Shown in pieces: positions 43,187 through 52,684 of a stretch of DNA of 64,000 nucleotides (position 1 is the first letter of the stretch; every line of letters begins with the position of its first letter). Origin of the DNA: Pseudomonas cannabina (GTDB lineage Bacteria > Pseudomonadota > Gammaproteobacteria > Pseudomonadales > Pseudomonadaceae). The stretch spans positions 3,720,001 through 3,784,000 of the forward strand of contig NZ_FNKU01000001.1 of the NCBI RefSeq assembly GCF_900100365.1. The letters are read 5' to 3'. Position numbers and translations under genes: made by a program. The notes beneath the pieces were generated by a model. It had not been told where the DNA came from and did not search any database. It saw nothing but the letters and a program-made list of their open reading frames with translations.

Positions 43187-44611
43187 ATGGCCTACATCCA
43201 AGGTGAGTCCCGCAGCCAGACCAGCCTATTCCCGGTCTCGCTGGAAGAGTTGATCCCCGAGGATCACCTCGTTCGTGTCATTGACCTGTACGTTGCCAGG
43301 CTCGATCTGGTGCAACTGGGCTTCGATAAAGCGATTCCAAAAAGCACGGGGCGCCCTGCTTATGATCCCGCCGATCAGCTAAAACTCTACCTCTACGGCT
43401 ATTTTCAGCGGATTCGCTCATCGCGACGTCTTGAAGCCGAGTGTCAGCGCAACATCGAAGTGATGTGGCTGATCAACCGGCTCAAGCCCGACTTCAAGAC
43501 CATCGCCGATTTTCGCAAGAACAATAAACCCGCCTTCATCGCGACCTGCCGTGCTTTCGTTCGGTTTTGTCGCACGGCAGGCTTGATCGCCGGTGAGTTG
43601 GTGGCCATCGACGGCAGCAAGTTTCAGGCGGTCGCATCCTCACGGCGTCATGTGAATTTGAAGCAGCTCAAGCGCCAGGAAGAAAAACTGGATAAGCGCA
43701 TCGCTCAGTATCTGGCCGAGCTGGATGAGGCCGACAAGGCTGAAACCACAGATTCAATTGATCGCAGCGCAATCAAGGTAGCCCTGGCACAGCTTGAGGC
43801 TCGACAACAGGATAATCAGAGTTGCCAGGCACTGATGCGTTCGATGGGCATCGAGCAGTTCAACACCCATGAAAGCGATGCCCGAATGATGCGCACGGCC
43901 AAAGGGCCACGTGTGGCCTACAACGTGCAAACCGTCGTGGACGCCGAGCATTGCCTGATTTTGCATCATGAGGTCACCCAAGATGGCGATGACCGAAAGC
44001 AACTGGAGCCGATGGCCAAGGCCGCCAAAGCAGAGTTACAGCAAGATGATCTGACGGTCACTGCCGATGCCGGCTACTCCAATGGCAAGCAGTTTCAGGC
44101 CTGCGAGGATGCTTCGATTACGGCCTATGTACCGCCCAATCGTTCGAAAAACCCTGGCAGTCAGGAAGAGCAGCTCTTTGAGCGAAAAGACTTTATCTAT
44201 GAGACCGGACACGATCGTTTCCAGTGTCCGGCAGGCAAATGGTTAACGCTAAAACAGCACAACAAAGGTGATCGGATCTATCAGGCTGAGGTCGATGACT
44301 GCGCCAACTGCGCGCTGAAAACGCAATGCACTCGAGCCCGGCGCCGTTATGTCTCACGACATGCCCATGAAGAGGCTTTCGAGCGGATGGAGCAAAGAAT
44401 GCAGGCGCATCCTGAGATGATGGCCAACCGAAGATCCATCGTTGAGCACCCCTTCGGCAACCTCAAGCAATGGCTATTTGGTAATGGCCGTTTCTTGCTG
44501 CGACAACTGGAGGGTACAAAAGCTGAAATGGCCTTGGCGGTGAATGCCTATAACCTGAAACGAGCGATTAAAGTGCTCGGTGTGCGCCATCTGATGGCTT
44601 TGATGGGCTGA
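43187..44611 (+). CDS. IS1182-family transposase
   Basis: 474 residues from ATG 43187. N-terminal domain RSQTSLFPVSLEELIPEDHL, GRPAYDPADQLKLYLYGYF, first catalytic Asp in VAIDGSKFQAVASSRRH, coiled-coil insertion, second Asp in TVTADAGYSNGKQFQACED, a Cys-rich segment (DDCANCALKTQCTRARRRY) and C-terminal RRSIVEHPFGNLKQWLFGNG with the Glu. The frame is intact. An ATG at 43151 would add 12 residues out of the hairpin. Confidence 0.93.
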   Translation: MAYIQGESRSQTSLFPVSLEELIPEDHLVRVIDLYVARLDLVQLGFDKAIPKSTGRPAYDPADQLKLYLYGYFQRIRSSRRLEAECQRNIEVMWLINRLKPDFKTIADFRKNNKPAFIATCRAFVRFCRTAGLIAGELVAIDGSKFQAVASSRRHVNLKQLKRQEEKLDKRIAQYLAELDEADKAETTDSIDRSAIKVALAQLEARQQDNQSCQALMRSMGIEQFNTHESDARMMRTAKGPRVAYNVQTVVDAEHCLILHHEVTQDGDDRKQLEPMAKAAKAELQQDDLTVTADAGYSNGKQFQACEDASITAYVPPNRSKNPGSQEEQLFERKDFIYETGHDRFQCPAGKWLTLKQHNKGDRIYQAEVDDCANCALKTQCTRARRRYVSRHAHEEAFERMEQRMQAHPEMMANRRSIVEHPFGNLKQWLFGNGRFLLRQLEGTKAEMALAVNAYNLKRAIKVLGVRHLMALMG

Positions 44612-44641
44612 GCGGACATTTTTTTCGTCTGCTGCCAATAC

Positions 44642-44673
44642 AAAAAAAACGCCCCGAACAAGTCGGGGCGTTT
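44642..44673. terminator. Bidirectional Rho-independent terminator
   Basis: CGCCCCGA-ACAAG-TCGGGGCG with an A run before and GTTTG after, 31 bases downstream of the transposase stop and inside the IS end. Works in principle for both strands. Confidence 0.8.
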
Positions 44674-44707
44674 GCTTGGGCCTTCATCAGTGTGTTTTCA
44701 CACAGTC

Positions 44708-45010
44708 TGAGAAGGCCCCCTTGAGATATTTCGTCGTCCTGCGCAACGCTTTTGACGTTGGCTCACCGCATGCCGTCTTCTGGACAGTATGTAGCCCGGG
44801 GGCCTGGCACACCCGGTGGGGTGGGAGGCCGCGACCGGCCTGATTGGGCGGGTCGCGCTGGACGCTGTGTCCGGGCAGTGATTCTGTTTAAAAGAATAGG
44901 CCTGAGGCGGTGGCGGAAGATTGCTAATATTGCCGATTAAAACATCACTTGCGCAATTTTTGACTTCAGATGAATAATCCAGCGCAATTGAACTCATTAA
45001 GGGATGCATC
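44708..45010. other. GC-rich gap with hairpins before the Lrp gene
   Basis: 303 bases without a convincing gene. GAAGGCCC (44710-44717) pairs with GGGCCTTC (44679-44686) inside the IS end, so the IS may have entered a hairpin. GCGACC/GGTCGC and GCGGG/CCCGG type stems near 44795-44870 suggest structured RNA or a terminator remnant. The last 60 bases are AT-rich promoter DNA with two GCGCAATT copies. Confidence 0.4.
44951..44989 (+). promoter_or_regulatory. Direct repeats GCGCAATT before the Lrp gene
   Basis: GCGCAATT at 44951-44958 and 44982-44989, 31 bases apart (about three helical turns), just upstream of the Lrp-type gene. Fits an autoregulatory operator; inference only. Confidence 0.35.
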
Positions 45011-45490
45011 GTGAGCAAGCTCGACAGATATGACCTGAGCATTTTGGCGGAACTGCAACGTGACGCGCGTATTTCCAACCAGGAATTGGCCGAGCGCATT
45101 GGTCTGTCACCGTCGCCATGCTCGCGCCGGGTCAAACAACTTGAAGACGATGGCTACATCGTGCGCCAGGTCGCACTGCTGGATCGCAAGAAACTCGGCC
45201 TGAACCTGACCGCCTACGTACTGATCGGCATGGACCGGCACACGCCAGAGCGCTTCGAGAACTTCGAGCAGCACATCCGCAACCTGCCGCAGGTGCTGGA
45301 ATGCAGCCTGGTCACCGGTATGGACGCGGACTATCAGCTGAAAGTGGTGGTGCCGGACATGGATCATTACCAGAAACTGCTGCTGGGGCACCTGACCCGC
45401 ATCGAAGGCGTGACCAGCGTCAAATCGAGCTTCGTGCTCAATCAAGTGCTGGCCAGTACGGAAATGCCGCTGACTCATTTGCGCAACTGA
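45011..45490 (+). CDS. Lrp/AsnC-family transcriptional regulator
   Basis: 159 residues. HTH SKLDRYDLSILAELQRDARI, LAERIGLSPSPCSRRVKQLE; ligand-binding domain LGLNLTAYVLIGMDRHTPER, LVTGMDADYQLKVVVPDM, TSVKSSFVLNQV. The SPCSRRV turn is the typical global-Lrp-like variant. GTG at 45011 follows AAGGGATGCATC. Its targets are not obvious since the IS lies upstream; the convergent rluE follows after 13 bases. Confidence 0.92.
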   Translation: MSKLDRYDLSILAELQRDARISNQELAERIGLSPSPCSRRVKQLEDDGYIVRQVALLDRKKLGLNLTAYVLIGMDRHTPERFENFEQHIRNLPQVLECSLVTGMDADYQLKVVVPDMDHYQKLLLGHLTRIEGVTSVKSSFVLNQVLASTEMPLTHLRN

Positions 45491-45503
45491 GCGGCCACGG
45501 ACC

Positions 45504-46136
45504 TCACAGCTTTGCGACGACTTCCCGATACTGGCCCTGATCCAGACCGTCGAGCGTCCAGTCGCCAATCCTGACCCGTACCAGCCGCAAGGTAGGCAGC
45601 CCGACGGCTGCGGTCATGCGCCGCACTTGCCGGTTGCGGCCTTCCTTGATGACCAGCTCCAGCCAGCTGGTCGGCACGCTCTTGCGAAAGCGCACCGGCG
45701 GATTGCGCGGCCAGAGTTGCGGTTCGTCCAGTTGCCGCGCTTCGGCGGGCAAGGTCGGGCCATCATTGAGTTGTACGCCGTCGCGCAATTGCTGCAACTG
45801 CTCCTCGCTCGGTTCGCCCTCGACCTGCACCCAGTAAGTCTTGGCCAGTTTGTGTTTCGGGTCGGCAATCCGCGCCTGTAACTGGCCATCATTGGTCAGC
45901 AGCAACAAGCCTTCGCTGTCTCGGTCCAGCCGCCCGGCCGGGTAGATACCGGGAATATCGATAAAGTCCTTGAGCGTGGCCCGCCCGCCTTCGTCACTGA
46001 ACTGTGTCAGCACGTCGAACGGCTTGTTGAACAGGATCAGTTTCGGTTCGGCCGGGGGTGCTTTGGCGACGCGACGGGCAGCACTCGCAGGGCCGGGGGC
46101 AGGACGACGGGAGGTGGGACGTTGAATGCGGGACAT
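45504..46136 (-). CDS. rluE: 23S rRNA pseudouridine synthase RluE
   Basis: 210 residues of the RsuA/RluE family, which makes pseudouridine 2457 in 23S rRNA (E. coli numbering). Catalytic motif [19 protein letters not shown] with the Asp; [13 protein letters not shown] [29 protein letters not shown] and [16 protein letters not shown] in the C-terminus. A basic Ala/Pro-rich N-terminal stretch precedes the S4-less core. The start is ATG at 46136; longer forms are not supported. Confidence 0.93.
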   Translation of the reverse strand: MSRIQRPTSRRPAPGPASAARRVAKAPPAEPKLILFNKPFDVLTQFSDEGGRATLKDFIDIPGIYPAGRLDRDSEGLLLLTNDGQLQARIADPKHKLAKTYWVQVEGEPSEEQLQQLRDGVQLNDGPTLPAEARQLDEPQLWPRNPPVRFRKSVPTSWLELVIKEGRNRQVRRMTAAVGLPTLRLVRVRIGDWTLDGLDQGQYREVVAKL

Positions 46137-46160
46137 GGGAATTCGGTAATCGGAAAACAG

Positions 46161-46184
46161 AAAGGGCCACTTTAGTGGCCCTTT
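46161..46184 (-). terminator. Terminator downstream of amn
   Basis: AAAGGGCCACT-TT-AGTGGCCCTTT, an 11-bp stem lying between the amn stop (46216) and rluE; read leftward it follows amn and ends in CTTTCTG. Confidence 0.75.
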
Positions 46185-46215
46185 CGGCAAATACCAATCT
46201 ATTAACGAGCGGCCA

Positions 46216-47679
46216 TCAACGGAATGGCGGCTCGTCGAAGCTGCGCAGTTTGCGTGAGTGCAACGAGTTCAGTTGCGTGCGCATCAGGTCCAGCGCGGCG
46301 ATGCCGATCTTCAAATGCTGGCTGACTGCACGTTCGTAGAACGCGTTGGCCGAACCCGGCATCTTGATCTCGCTGTGCAATGGCTTGTCGGAAACGCAGA
46401 GCAGCGTGCCGTAAGGCACCCGCAAGCGATAACCCTGAGCCGCAATGGTGCCGCTTTCCATGTCTACGGCAACTGCGCGCGACAGGTTGATCAGCGGTCG
46501 CTCCTGTGCCCAGCGCAATTCCCAGTTGCGGTCGTCGTAAGTCAAAACGGTGCCGGTGCGCAGGCGATTCTTGAGCTCTTCGCCCCGTTCGCCAGTGATC
46601 TGCGCTGCGGATTCCTGCAAGGCCAGTTGCACCTCGGCCAGGGCCGGAATCGGGATATGCGGCGGCAGCACGCGGTCGAGAATCCCGTCGCGCCGCATGT
46701 AGGCGTGGGCCAGCACGTAATCGCCAATGGTCTGCGACTGCCGCAGGCCGCCGCAGTGGCCGATCATCAGCCAGCAATGCGGACGCAGCACGGCCAGGTG
46801 GTCGGTGATGTTCTTGGCATTGGACGGGCCGACGCCGATATTGACCAGGGTCACGCCGTGACCGTCTTCGGCGATCAGGTGATAGGCCGGCATCTGAAAG
46901 CGATGCCAGACCACACTGGCAACGATCGCCTGCGCTTCGTCGACGACCATACTCTTGTCGACCACCACGTTGCCCGGCAAGACCATGCGCACGAAACGCG
47001 GGTCTTCGCGGAGTTTTTCCAAGCCATGCAGAATGAACTGGTCAACGTAACGGTGATAGTTGGTCAGCAGAATCCACGGCTGTACGTGGCGCCAGTCGCT
47101 GCCGGTGTAATGCACCAGACGGCGCAGCGAGAAATCCACCCGTGCGGCGTCGAACAGCGCCAGTGGCAGCGGATCGACATTGGCCCAGTCATACAGGCCG
47201 TCGGCAATACCGTCGGTTGCGGCCGACAGGTCGGTGCTCGGAAACACCCGCGCCAGCGCCGCAGCGGTCACGCCGGTGCCCGCCAGCTCATCGCCCTGCT
47301 CGACCACGTAGGGGTAAGGAATACTCTGCGCGCTCATGCCGACTTCGACCGTCACGGTGAAATCGCTCATCAGCGGAACAAGCTGCTCCAGCAGGTACTT
47401 TTTGAAGGCTTTCGGTTGCGTGACGGTGACGCTGTACGTGCCGGGCAGTTGCACCTTGGCGTAGGCGCGAGTGGTCAGCGGCACTTCACCGTGGCATTTG
47501 TAGACCAGACGCAGTTCCGGGTAATTGAACTGCGCTCGCTCTTCGGCAGTTGGCTCGACGCGGTCTTTCAGGTAGCGCTTGAGCGCCTGACTCAGCGCGC
47601 TGGTGGCGCGCTCATGCAGCTCGGCAAGCCGCTCGACGGCTTGCTCGGCAGTGTCTACGACAACAAAGGCTTGGGTCAC
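46216..47679 (-). CDS. amn: AMP nucleosidase
   Basis: 487 residues, the usual length. It cleaves AMP to adenine and ribose 5-phosphate. An N-terminal regulatory domain (AMP_N) with [20 protein letters not shown] is followed by a PNP/UDP-type catalytic domain: [80 protein letters not shown] at 47679 with AGGAC upstream is preferred; the upstream in-frame ATG at 47712 is less likely. A terminator follows at 46161-46184. Confidence 0.94.
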   Translation of the reverse strand: MTQAFVVVDTAEQAVERLAELHERATSALSQALKRYLKDRVEPTAEERAQFNYPELRLVYKCHGEVPLTTRAYAKVQLPGTYSVTVTQPKAFKKYLLEQLVPLMSDFTVTVEVGMSAQSIPYPYVVEQGDELAGTGVTAAALARVFPSTDLSAATDGIADGLYDWANVDPLPLALFDAARVDFSLRRLVHYTGSDWRHVQPWILLTNYHRYVDQFILHGLEKLREDPRFVRMVLPGNVVVDKSMVVDEAQAIVASVVWHRFQMPAYHLIAEDGHGVTLVNIGVGPSNAKNITDHLAVLRPHCWLMIGHCGGLRQSQTIGDYVLAHAYMRRDGILDRVLPPHIPIPALAEVQLALQESAAQITGERGEELKNRLRTGTVLTYDDRNWELRWAQERPLINLSRAVAVDMESGTIAAQGYRLRVPYGTLLCVSDKPLHSEIKMPGSANAFYERAVSQHLKIGIAALDLMRTQLNSLHSRKLRSFDEPPFR

Positions 47680-47730
47680 GATTATGTCCTGTGTGATCTG
47701 GCAGACGTGCATCGTAACGGGTTCGTGTGC

Positions 47731-49386
47731 TCATGCCACCTGTGGCGACGACCTTCGCAGCAATGTTTCGACCTCGACGCCTCTGGGCAATGCGCCATAC
47801 ACCCGCCCGCCGGACGCAATCCGACCGGCAATGAAGCCATCACTGACCGCCGCGTTGCCCGCTTCCAGCAGCAGCTTGCCCTGCAAGGCGACGGCGATGT
47901 CTTCGGTCAGTTGCCGGGCGCGATACTGGATGTCGCGGGTGTCCTGAAACGCAGCCTTGAGGTTGTTGATATGCGCCGCCAGGTGGCGGTTGCCGTGCCC
48001 GTCACCCAATTCGTCAAACAGTGCATCAAGCGCGCCGGGCTCTTTGGACAGGGTGCGCAGCACATCCAGGCACTGCACGTTGCCGGAGCCCTCCCAGGTC
48101 GAGTTGACCGGTGCCTCGCGATACAGCCGGGGCAAAATGCTGTCTTCGACATAGCCCGCGCCGCCCAGGCACTCGGCCGCTTCGTTGATCATGGCCGGGG
48201 CGCGTTTGCAGATCCAGTATTTGCCCACCGCCGTGACCAGCCGGACCAACCGTTTTTCGTGATCATCGTACAGGTGATCCAGCGCCCGGCCCATGCGCAA
48301 GGTCAGGGCCAGCGCGGCTTCGCTCTCAAGCGCTAGATCGGCCAGCACGTTCTGCATCAACGGCTGTTCGGTGAGCACTCGGCCACTGACGGAGCGGTGC
48401 GCGCAATGATGAACGGCCTGGGTCAGCGCCTGACGCATCAAGGCGCTGGAGCCGATCATGCAGTCGAAGCGGGTCATGGCGACCATTTCGAGAATCGTCG
48501 GCACGCCACGCCCTTCCTCACCGATCATCCACGCCAGCGCGCCGCGAAACTCCACTTCGCTCGAGGCGTTTGACGCGTTGCCCAGCTTGTCTTTCAGCCG
48601 CTGGATATAGAACTCGTTGCGGGTGTCGTCCGGACGATGACGCGGCAGCAGAAAACAGCTCAGCCCTTGGTCAGTCTGCGCCAGGGTCAGAAACGCATCG
48701 CACATCGGTGCGGAGCAGAACCACTTGTGCCCGACCAATTCGTAGGCCTGACCGGGCCCGCCTGCGCCCACGGCGAACGCGCGGGTGGTGTTGGCGCGCA
48801 CATCGGTACCGCCCTGCTTTTCGGTCATTGCCATGCCGAGGGTTGCACCGGTCTTGTGCGCAATGCCGATGTTGCGAGGGTCGTAGCGGGTGGACAGCAC
48901 TTTGGGCAACCAGATTTCAGCCAGATCCGGTTGCAGCCTGAGCGTCGGCACGCTGGCGAAGGTCATGGTCAATGGGCAGCCAGTCCCGGGCTCGGCCTGC
49001 GTGTGCAGGTAACTCATGGCGGCGCGCGCGACATGCGCACCGGGCTGTGGATCGGTCCACGGTAATGACGGAATGCCATGCTCGATGGCGGCGCTCATCA
49101 ACTGGTGATACGCCGGGTGAAACTCGACCAGATCGATGCGATGGCCATAGCGGTCATGGCTGGCGAAGACGGGCTTGTGCCGGTTGGCCAGAAAACCTGC
49201 TTCCATCAACGGGCCGCCCGCCAGCGCGCCATAGGCGTCGATCCGCGACTCTGCCCAGCCTGCGCCGAAGCGCTGGCTCCATTCCTGAAGCGGCACGTCG
49301 ATACGGTAGAGGTTTACCTCGCCCAACGGCGGCGGCTGGTTAGTCACCTCGTGGGTTTCGGCGAAAGCTTTCAGGTTCATGTTCAT
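47731..49386 (-). CDS. aidB: Acyl-CoA dehydrogenase AidB-like
   Basis: 551-residue flavoprotein of the AidB branch (E. coli AidB is close in length). N-terminal extension (THEVTNQPPPLGEVNLYRID), the AidB-type contact region MAMTEKQGGTDVRANTTRAF, and the C-terminal helical part FSHHC-like (EAAECLGGAGYVEDSILPRL, YREAPVNSTWEGSGNVQCLD). AidB binds DNA and belongs to the adaptive response to alkylation in E. coli; its exact role in Pseudomonas is unknown. Start ATG 49386; an ATG two codons later is possible. Confidence 0.93.
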   Translation of the reverse strand: MNMNLKAFAETHEVTNQPPPLGEVNLYRIDVPLQEWSQRFGAGWAESRIDAYGALAGGPLMEAGFLANRHKPVFASHDRYGHRIDLVEFHPAYHQLMSAAIEHGIPSLPWTDPQPGAHVARAAMSYLHTQAEPGTGCPLTMTFASVPTLRLQPDLAEIWLPKVLSTRYDPRNIGIAHKTGATLGMAMTEKQGGTDVRANTTRAFAVGAGGPGQAYELVGHKWFCSAPMCDAFLTLAQTDQGLSCFLLPRHRPDDTRNEFYIQRLKDKLGNASNASSEVEFRGALAWMIGEEGRGVPTILEMVAMTRFDCMIGSSALMRQALTQAVHHCAHRSVSGRVLTEQPLMQNVLADLALESEAALALTLRMGRALDHLYDDHEKRLVRLVTAVGKYWICKRAPAMINEAAECLGGAGYVEDSILPRLYREAPVNSTWEGSGNVQCLDVLRTLSKEPGALDALFDELGDGHGNRHLAAHINNLKAAFQDTRDIQYRARQLTEDIAVALQGKLLLEAGNAAVSDGFIAGRIASGGRVYGALPRGVEVETLLRRSSPQVA

Positions 49387-49504
49387 CTCCTGCCTGCGAG
49401 CACGCGCAGCCTGACAGGCAGTGAATCACGCACGCGTCCCGGGCAAAAGTGCCGTAGCCGCCTAAACAGCGGCGTGATTGCTCTGGCGCTTATTCAACGC
49501 TTGT

Positions 49505-51499
49505 TCAACGGCCCCACTGGGCTTTCAGCTCCGGGGTTTTGCGCACAGCCCCCGGCACGACCATCAGGACCGGCAGACTCAGGGTAAAGCAGCTACCCTT
49601 GCCAGGCTCCGAACGATGGCTCAGTTCCCCGCCCTGCAATTCGACCAGTTTCCGGCAGATCGCCAGGCCGATGCCCAGCCCGCCGTATTCGCGGGTCATG
49701 GAGCCGTCGACCTGAAAGAAGTGCTGATAGAGGACGGCTTCGTCGAGGTGCCCGAAGCCGATACCGCTGTCCATCACTTCGATGCGCAAGTGCATGCGCT
49801 CCAGATCCTGCGGCTGACCACTGAAGCGCACCTGCACCGCGCCTTTACGGGTGAACTTGATCGCGTTGTCCACCAGGCACTCGATACACTGGTACAACTT
49901 GCCGACATCCCCGCGCACGCTGGGCGGCAGCTTATCGTTAAGGTCCAGCGTCAGAATCAGGCCCTTGGCGTGCGCAGCAGTGCTGAAACGCTCGCGCAGT
50001 CTGTCGACCAGATCGTCGAGCACAAACGCGTCGCACTCGGCGTACAGCACGCCGGCCTGCAGTTCGGTCAGGGTCAGGATACCGTTGATCATGGTCATCA
50101 TGTCCCGCGCCGAACTGGCCGCAGTCTGGTGATACATCTCCACTTCGTCGTCCATGTCGAGCGTCTGCATGACTTCCAGCGAACCGATCACGCCGTTCAT
50201 GGGCGTGCGCAATTCGTGGGTCAGGGTGGCGAGAAACTCGTCCTTCAGGCGGTTACTGGTGGCCAGTTGCTTGTTCAGGCGCTCCAGATCCTGACCGGCT
50301 GCCAACAACGTTTGCGCCTGCTGACGCCGGGCGTTATTGATACGGTCTGCCAGCGCCATGGAAAGAAAGGCCATTTCCAGCACGGTGCCGATGTGAATGG
50401 CATACATGGTCAGGAACGTATTGGGCAGATAGCCAAGCAACATCAGCGTGAACACGACGCCGCTGCCCAGGAATACCGACCAGGCGAGCACAAAGTAGCG
50501 GCCGACCCGCTCGCCCTTGACCACGGCGACGATACCCGCCAGATAAATCGATAAGGTTCCCGTCAGAATCAGATAGGTCGCAGCGCGCAACGCAGGTCCA
50601 TAAACGAGAAACAAGGCAATGCCCATCACCAGCAATGCCGCGCCGATAATAGCCATCAGTAACCGGTCAAGCCAGCGGCTCAAACGGGCGGTCATCAGAA
50701 AGCTGCGCGTGAACTGACAGGCGAATAGCATGGCCATTGACATCAAAAATGGCGTGGACGCATTGGCCCACCACGGGCTGTCAGGCCACAGGTATTCGAT
50801 TGCGACCCCGTTGATCGACATCTGATACAGCCCGAACGAGGCGACATACAGCAGGTAATAAAGGTAATCCGCTTCGCGGACGCTGATGTAAATGAACAGG
50901 TTGTAGACCAGCATCCCCAGCAACACACCGTAGATCAGGCCGAACACGTAGATCTTGGTCGGTTGCGCCTCGATGTAGGCGTGGGTGGACCAGAGATTCA
51001 GCGGTGCCTGAACCGACCCGGCGCTACTGACGCGCAAATACAGGGTGCGCGTCTGGACCGGCGGCAGATCCAGCTGGAACAGGTAGTTGTTCTGGGCGAA
51101 CTGACGAGTGGAGAACGGCAGCATGTCGCCGGTCCGCCAGGCGAGTTTCAGGTTGCCATCAGCATCCGGCTCGTAGAAGTCGATGCGATCCATCGGCGGA
51201 TAGGCCAGCTCCAGCAGCCAGTCGTTGTGCTTCTGAGCGTCCACCGGGTTATAGGTGAGTTCGACTTTCAGCCAGAAAGCAGATTGCGAATAGCCGGCAT
51301 TGAAGGTGCCTGCATTCAAATCGCGAAATGCACTTTTCCCGGCCGCAGAGCTGACGCTCTCGATGGTGGCCTCACCGGTCTTGTCTTCAAACACCTGAAT
51401 GGCACGCCCCAGAGGCATGAACCGGGTGCTCTCATCAAACTCGACCGCGTGCACCTGCAACGGCAGCCAAAGAGCCAGAATGATCAACAGATAGCGCAT
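49505..51499 (-). CDS. 7TMR-DISM sensor histidine kinase
   Basis: 664 residues. Signal peptide (MRYLLIILALWLPLQVHAVE), DISMED2-type periplasmic domain (about 25-170; FWLKVELTYNP, YLRVSSAGSVQAPLNLWS), seven TM segments of the 7TMR-DISM type (about 185-380), a coiled coil and the kinase core: H-box FLATLTHELRTPMNGVIGSL, N-box CLVDNAIKFTRKG, G1 EVMDSGIGFGHLDE and G2 EYGGLGIGLAICRKL. It is LadS/RetS-like but no receiver domain follows. ATG 51499 starts the signal peptide; the longer frame is not supported. Partner regulator not nearby. Confidence 0.9.
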   Translation of the reverse strand: MRYLLIILALWLPLQVHAVEFDESTRFMPLGRAIQVFEDKTGEATIESVSSAAGKSAFRDLNAGTFNAGYSQSAFWLKVELTYNPVDAQKHNDWLLELAYPPMDRIDFYEPDADGNLKLAWRTGDMLPFSTRQFAQNNYLFQLDLPPVQTRTLYLRVSSAGSVQAPLNLWSTHAYIEAQPTKIYVFGLIYGVLLGMLVYNLFIYISVREADYLYYLLYVASFGLYQMSINGVAIEYLWPDSPWWANASTPFLMSMAMLFACQFTRSFLMTARLSRWLDRLLMAIIGAALLVMGIALFLVYGPALRAATYLILTGTLSIYLAGIVAVVKGERVGRYFVLAWSVFLGSGVVFTLMLLGYLPNTFLTMYAIHIGTVLEMAFLSMALADRINNARRQQAQTLLAAGQDLERLNKQLATSNRLKDEFLATLTHELRTPMNGVIGSLEVMQTLDMDDEVEMYHQTAASSARDMMTMINGILTLTELQAGVLYAECDAFVLDDLVDRLRERFSTAAHAKGLILTLDLNDKLPPSVRGDVGKLYQCIECLVDNAIKFTRKGAVQVRFSGQPQDLERMHLRIEVMDSGIGFGHLDEAVLYQHFFQVDGSMTREYGGLGIGLAICRKLVELQGGELSHRSEPGKGSCFTLSLPVLMVVPGAVRKTPELKAQWGR

Positions 51500-51529
51500 T
51501 GAAGCCCCAAGGTAGGTCGTCGATTTCAA

Positions 51530-51840
51530 TCCATCCGTTGATTACGACGTCCGCTAATTTCTATCCTTGAAACAGGCTAATGATTCAAAACAGACCTTTT
51601 AACGTGAACAGGCAGGCTTCAGCACAAGAGAAGTTACAAACTCGCTACATTCTGCCTCACCGGTGAAGCATAGCCGCTAATAGCTTAAAGCCATTATCGT
51701 CTTCAAAATCAAAGCAATAGCTCTATATCGGCCATTTCAAAGCAAACATGAAATTTTTTTCCGGTCCGTACGGGAATCGGGACAAGCCTGAGCCATTGAT
51801 CCGCGCAATAAAAAGCGGGGCCGGCAAGCGGCTTACGAAA
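51530..51840. other. AT-rich intergenic region before thiD
   Basis: About 310 bases, markedly AT-rich around 51680-51770, between the leftward kinase and the rightward thiD. Contains GCGGGGCCGGCAAGCGGC at its end. No gene, TPP riboswitch or clear operator was recognised; it must hold both promoters. Confidence 0.5.
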
Positions 51841-51863
51841 GGTTAGTGATAAGCTCGCACACC

Positions 51864-52661
51864 ATGAATATCTATAGCTCCCGCCCCGTTGTCCTCTGCC
51901 TCTCCGGCCACGATCCCAGTGGTGGTGCCGGTTTGCAGGCTGATATAGAAGCCCTGCTCGCCCAGGGTTGCCACGCCGCTCCGGCGATTACCGCGCTGAC
52001 CGTGCAAGACACCGTGAATGTCAGTGACTTCCGGGTGCTCGATCGTGAATGGGTGATGGCTCAAGCCAACGCCGTTCTCAACGATTCATGTGTGGCAGCC
52101 GTCAAGCTGGGCATGCTCGGTTCTCTGGAGATGGTCGACACGGTGGTCGAACTGCTGCTGGCTCACCCGCATCTGCCGATGGTCTGCGATCCGGTATTGC
52201 GGGCCGGGGGCGGCGGAACGCTGGGCAAGGATGAAGTCGGTTACGCCATGCGTGAACGGCTGCTGCCGCTGTCGATCATCGCCACGCCGAACCTGCCTGA
52301 AGCACGCATTCTGGCGGAGCTGCCGGAGGGCACTGCGGATGAATGCGCGCACAAGCTGCTGCCCTTCTGCGAACACCTGCTGATCACCGGCGGGCATGGC
52401 GACGAACAGCAGATCCACAACCGCCTGTACGTGCGCAACGGGCAGACGCACACCTTTGTCTGCGAACGTTTGCCGGGCAGCTATCATGGCTCGGGTTGCA
52501 CACTGGCCAGCGCGCTAGCCGGGCGTATCGCGCAGGGCGAAGAACTGGTCAGCGCCGTGAAGTCGGCGCTGGATTACACCTGGCGAACATTGCGTGACGC
52601 CGAACAGCTGGGCAAGGGGCAATTTGTGCCTCGTCGTCTGCCACTGGACTTTTGTTCGTAA
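51864..52661 (+). CDS. thiD: Hydroxymethylpyrimidine/phosphomethylpyrimidine kinase ThiD
   Basis: 265 residues; phosphorylates HMP and HMP-P for thiamine synthesis. Motifs VVLCLSGHDPSGGAGLQAD, ALTVQDTVNV, VKLGMLGSLE, CDPVLRAGGGGTLG, ATPNLPEARIL and the catalytic CERLPGSYHGSGCTLASALA with the GSGC anion hole. The ATG at 51864 gives MNIYSSRPVV; a GTG at 51846 would add six residues. thiE follows after 23 bases, as in other pseudomonads. Confidence 0.95.
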   Translation: MNIYSSRPVVLCLSGHDPSGGAGLQADIEALLAQGCHAAPAITALTVQDTVNVSDFRVLDREWVMAQANAVLNDSCVAAVKLGMLGSLEMVDTVVELLLAHPHLPMVCDPVLRAGGGGTLGKDEVGYAMRERLLPLSIIATPNLPEARILAELPEGTADECAHKLLPFCEHLLITGGHGDEQQIHNRLYVRNGQTHTFVCERLPGSYHGSGCTLASALAGRIAQGEELVSAVKSALDYTWRTLRDAEQLGKGQFVPRRLPLDFCS

Positions 52662-52684
52662 CACGCTGCCATGGGGCTTGATTG

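Larger units (their letters stand above)
43109..44707 (+). mobile_element. IS1182-family insertion sequence
   Basis: About 1.6 kb. Ends GACTGTGTGAAAAC (43109-43122) and GTTTTCACACAGTC (44694-44707) are perfect 14-bp inverted repeats bracketing one transposase. No target duplication is obvious. The exact end is uncertain because a second, weaker inverted pair (AAAATG/CATTTT near 43148 and 44625) also flanks the gene. Confidence 0.8.

Noticed and set aside
44740..44900. Possible small structured RNA in the GC-rich gap after the IS1182 element
   Set aside because: Some stems can be drawn, but I recognise no RNA family and no clear promoter or terminator pair; kept only as a described gap.
46258..48336. 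692-residue rightward frame across amn and aidB
   Set aside because: It is the opposite-strand shadow of two clearly recognised genes (amn, aidB) in GC-rich DNA and shows no family motif.
51530..51863. Possible TPP riboswitch in front of thiD
   Set aside because: No TPP-box consensus was found; in pseudomonads it usually precedes thiC, not thiD.
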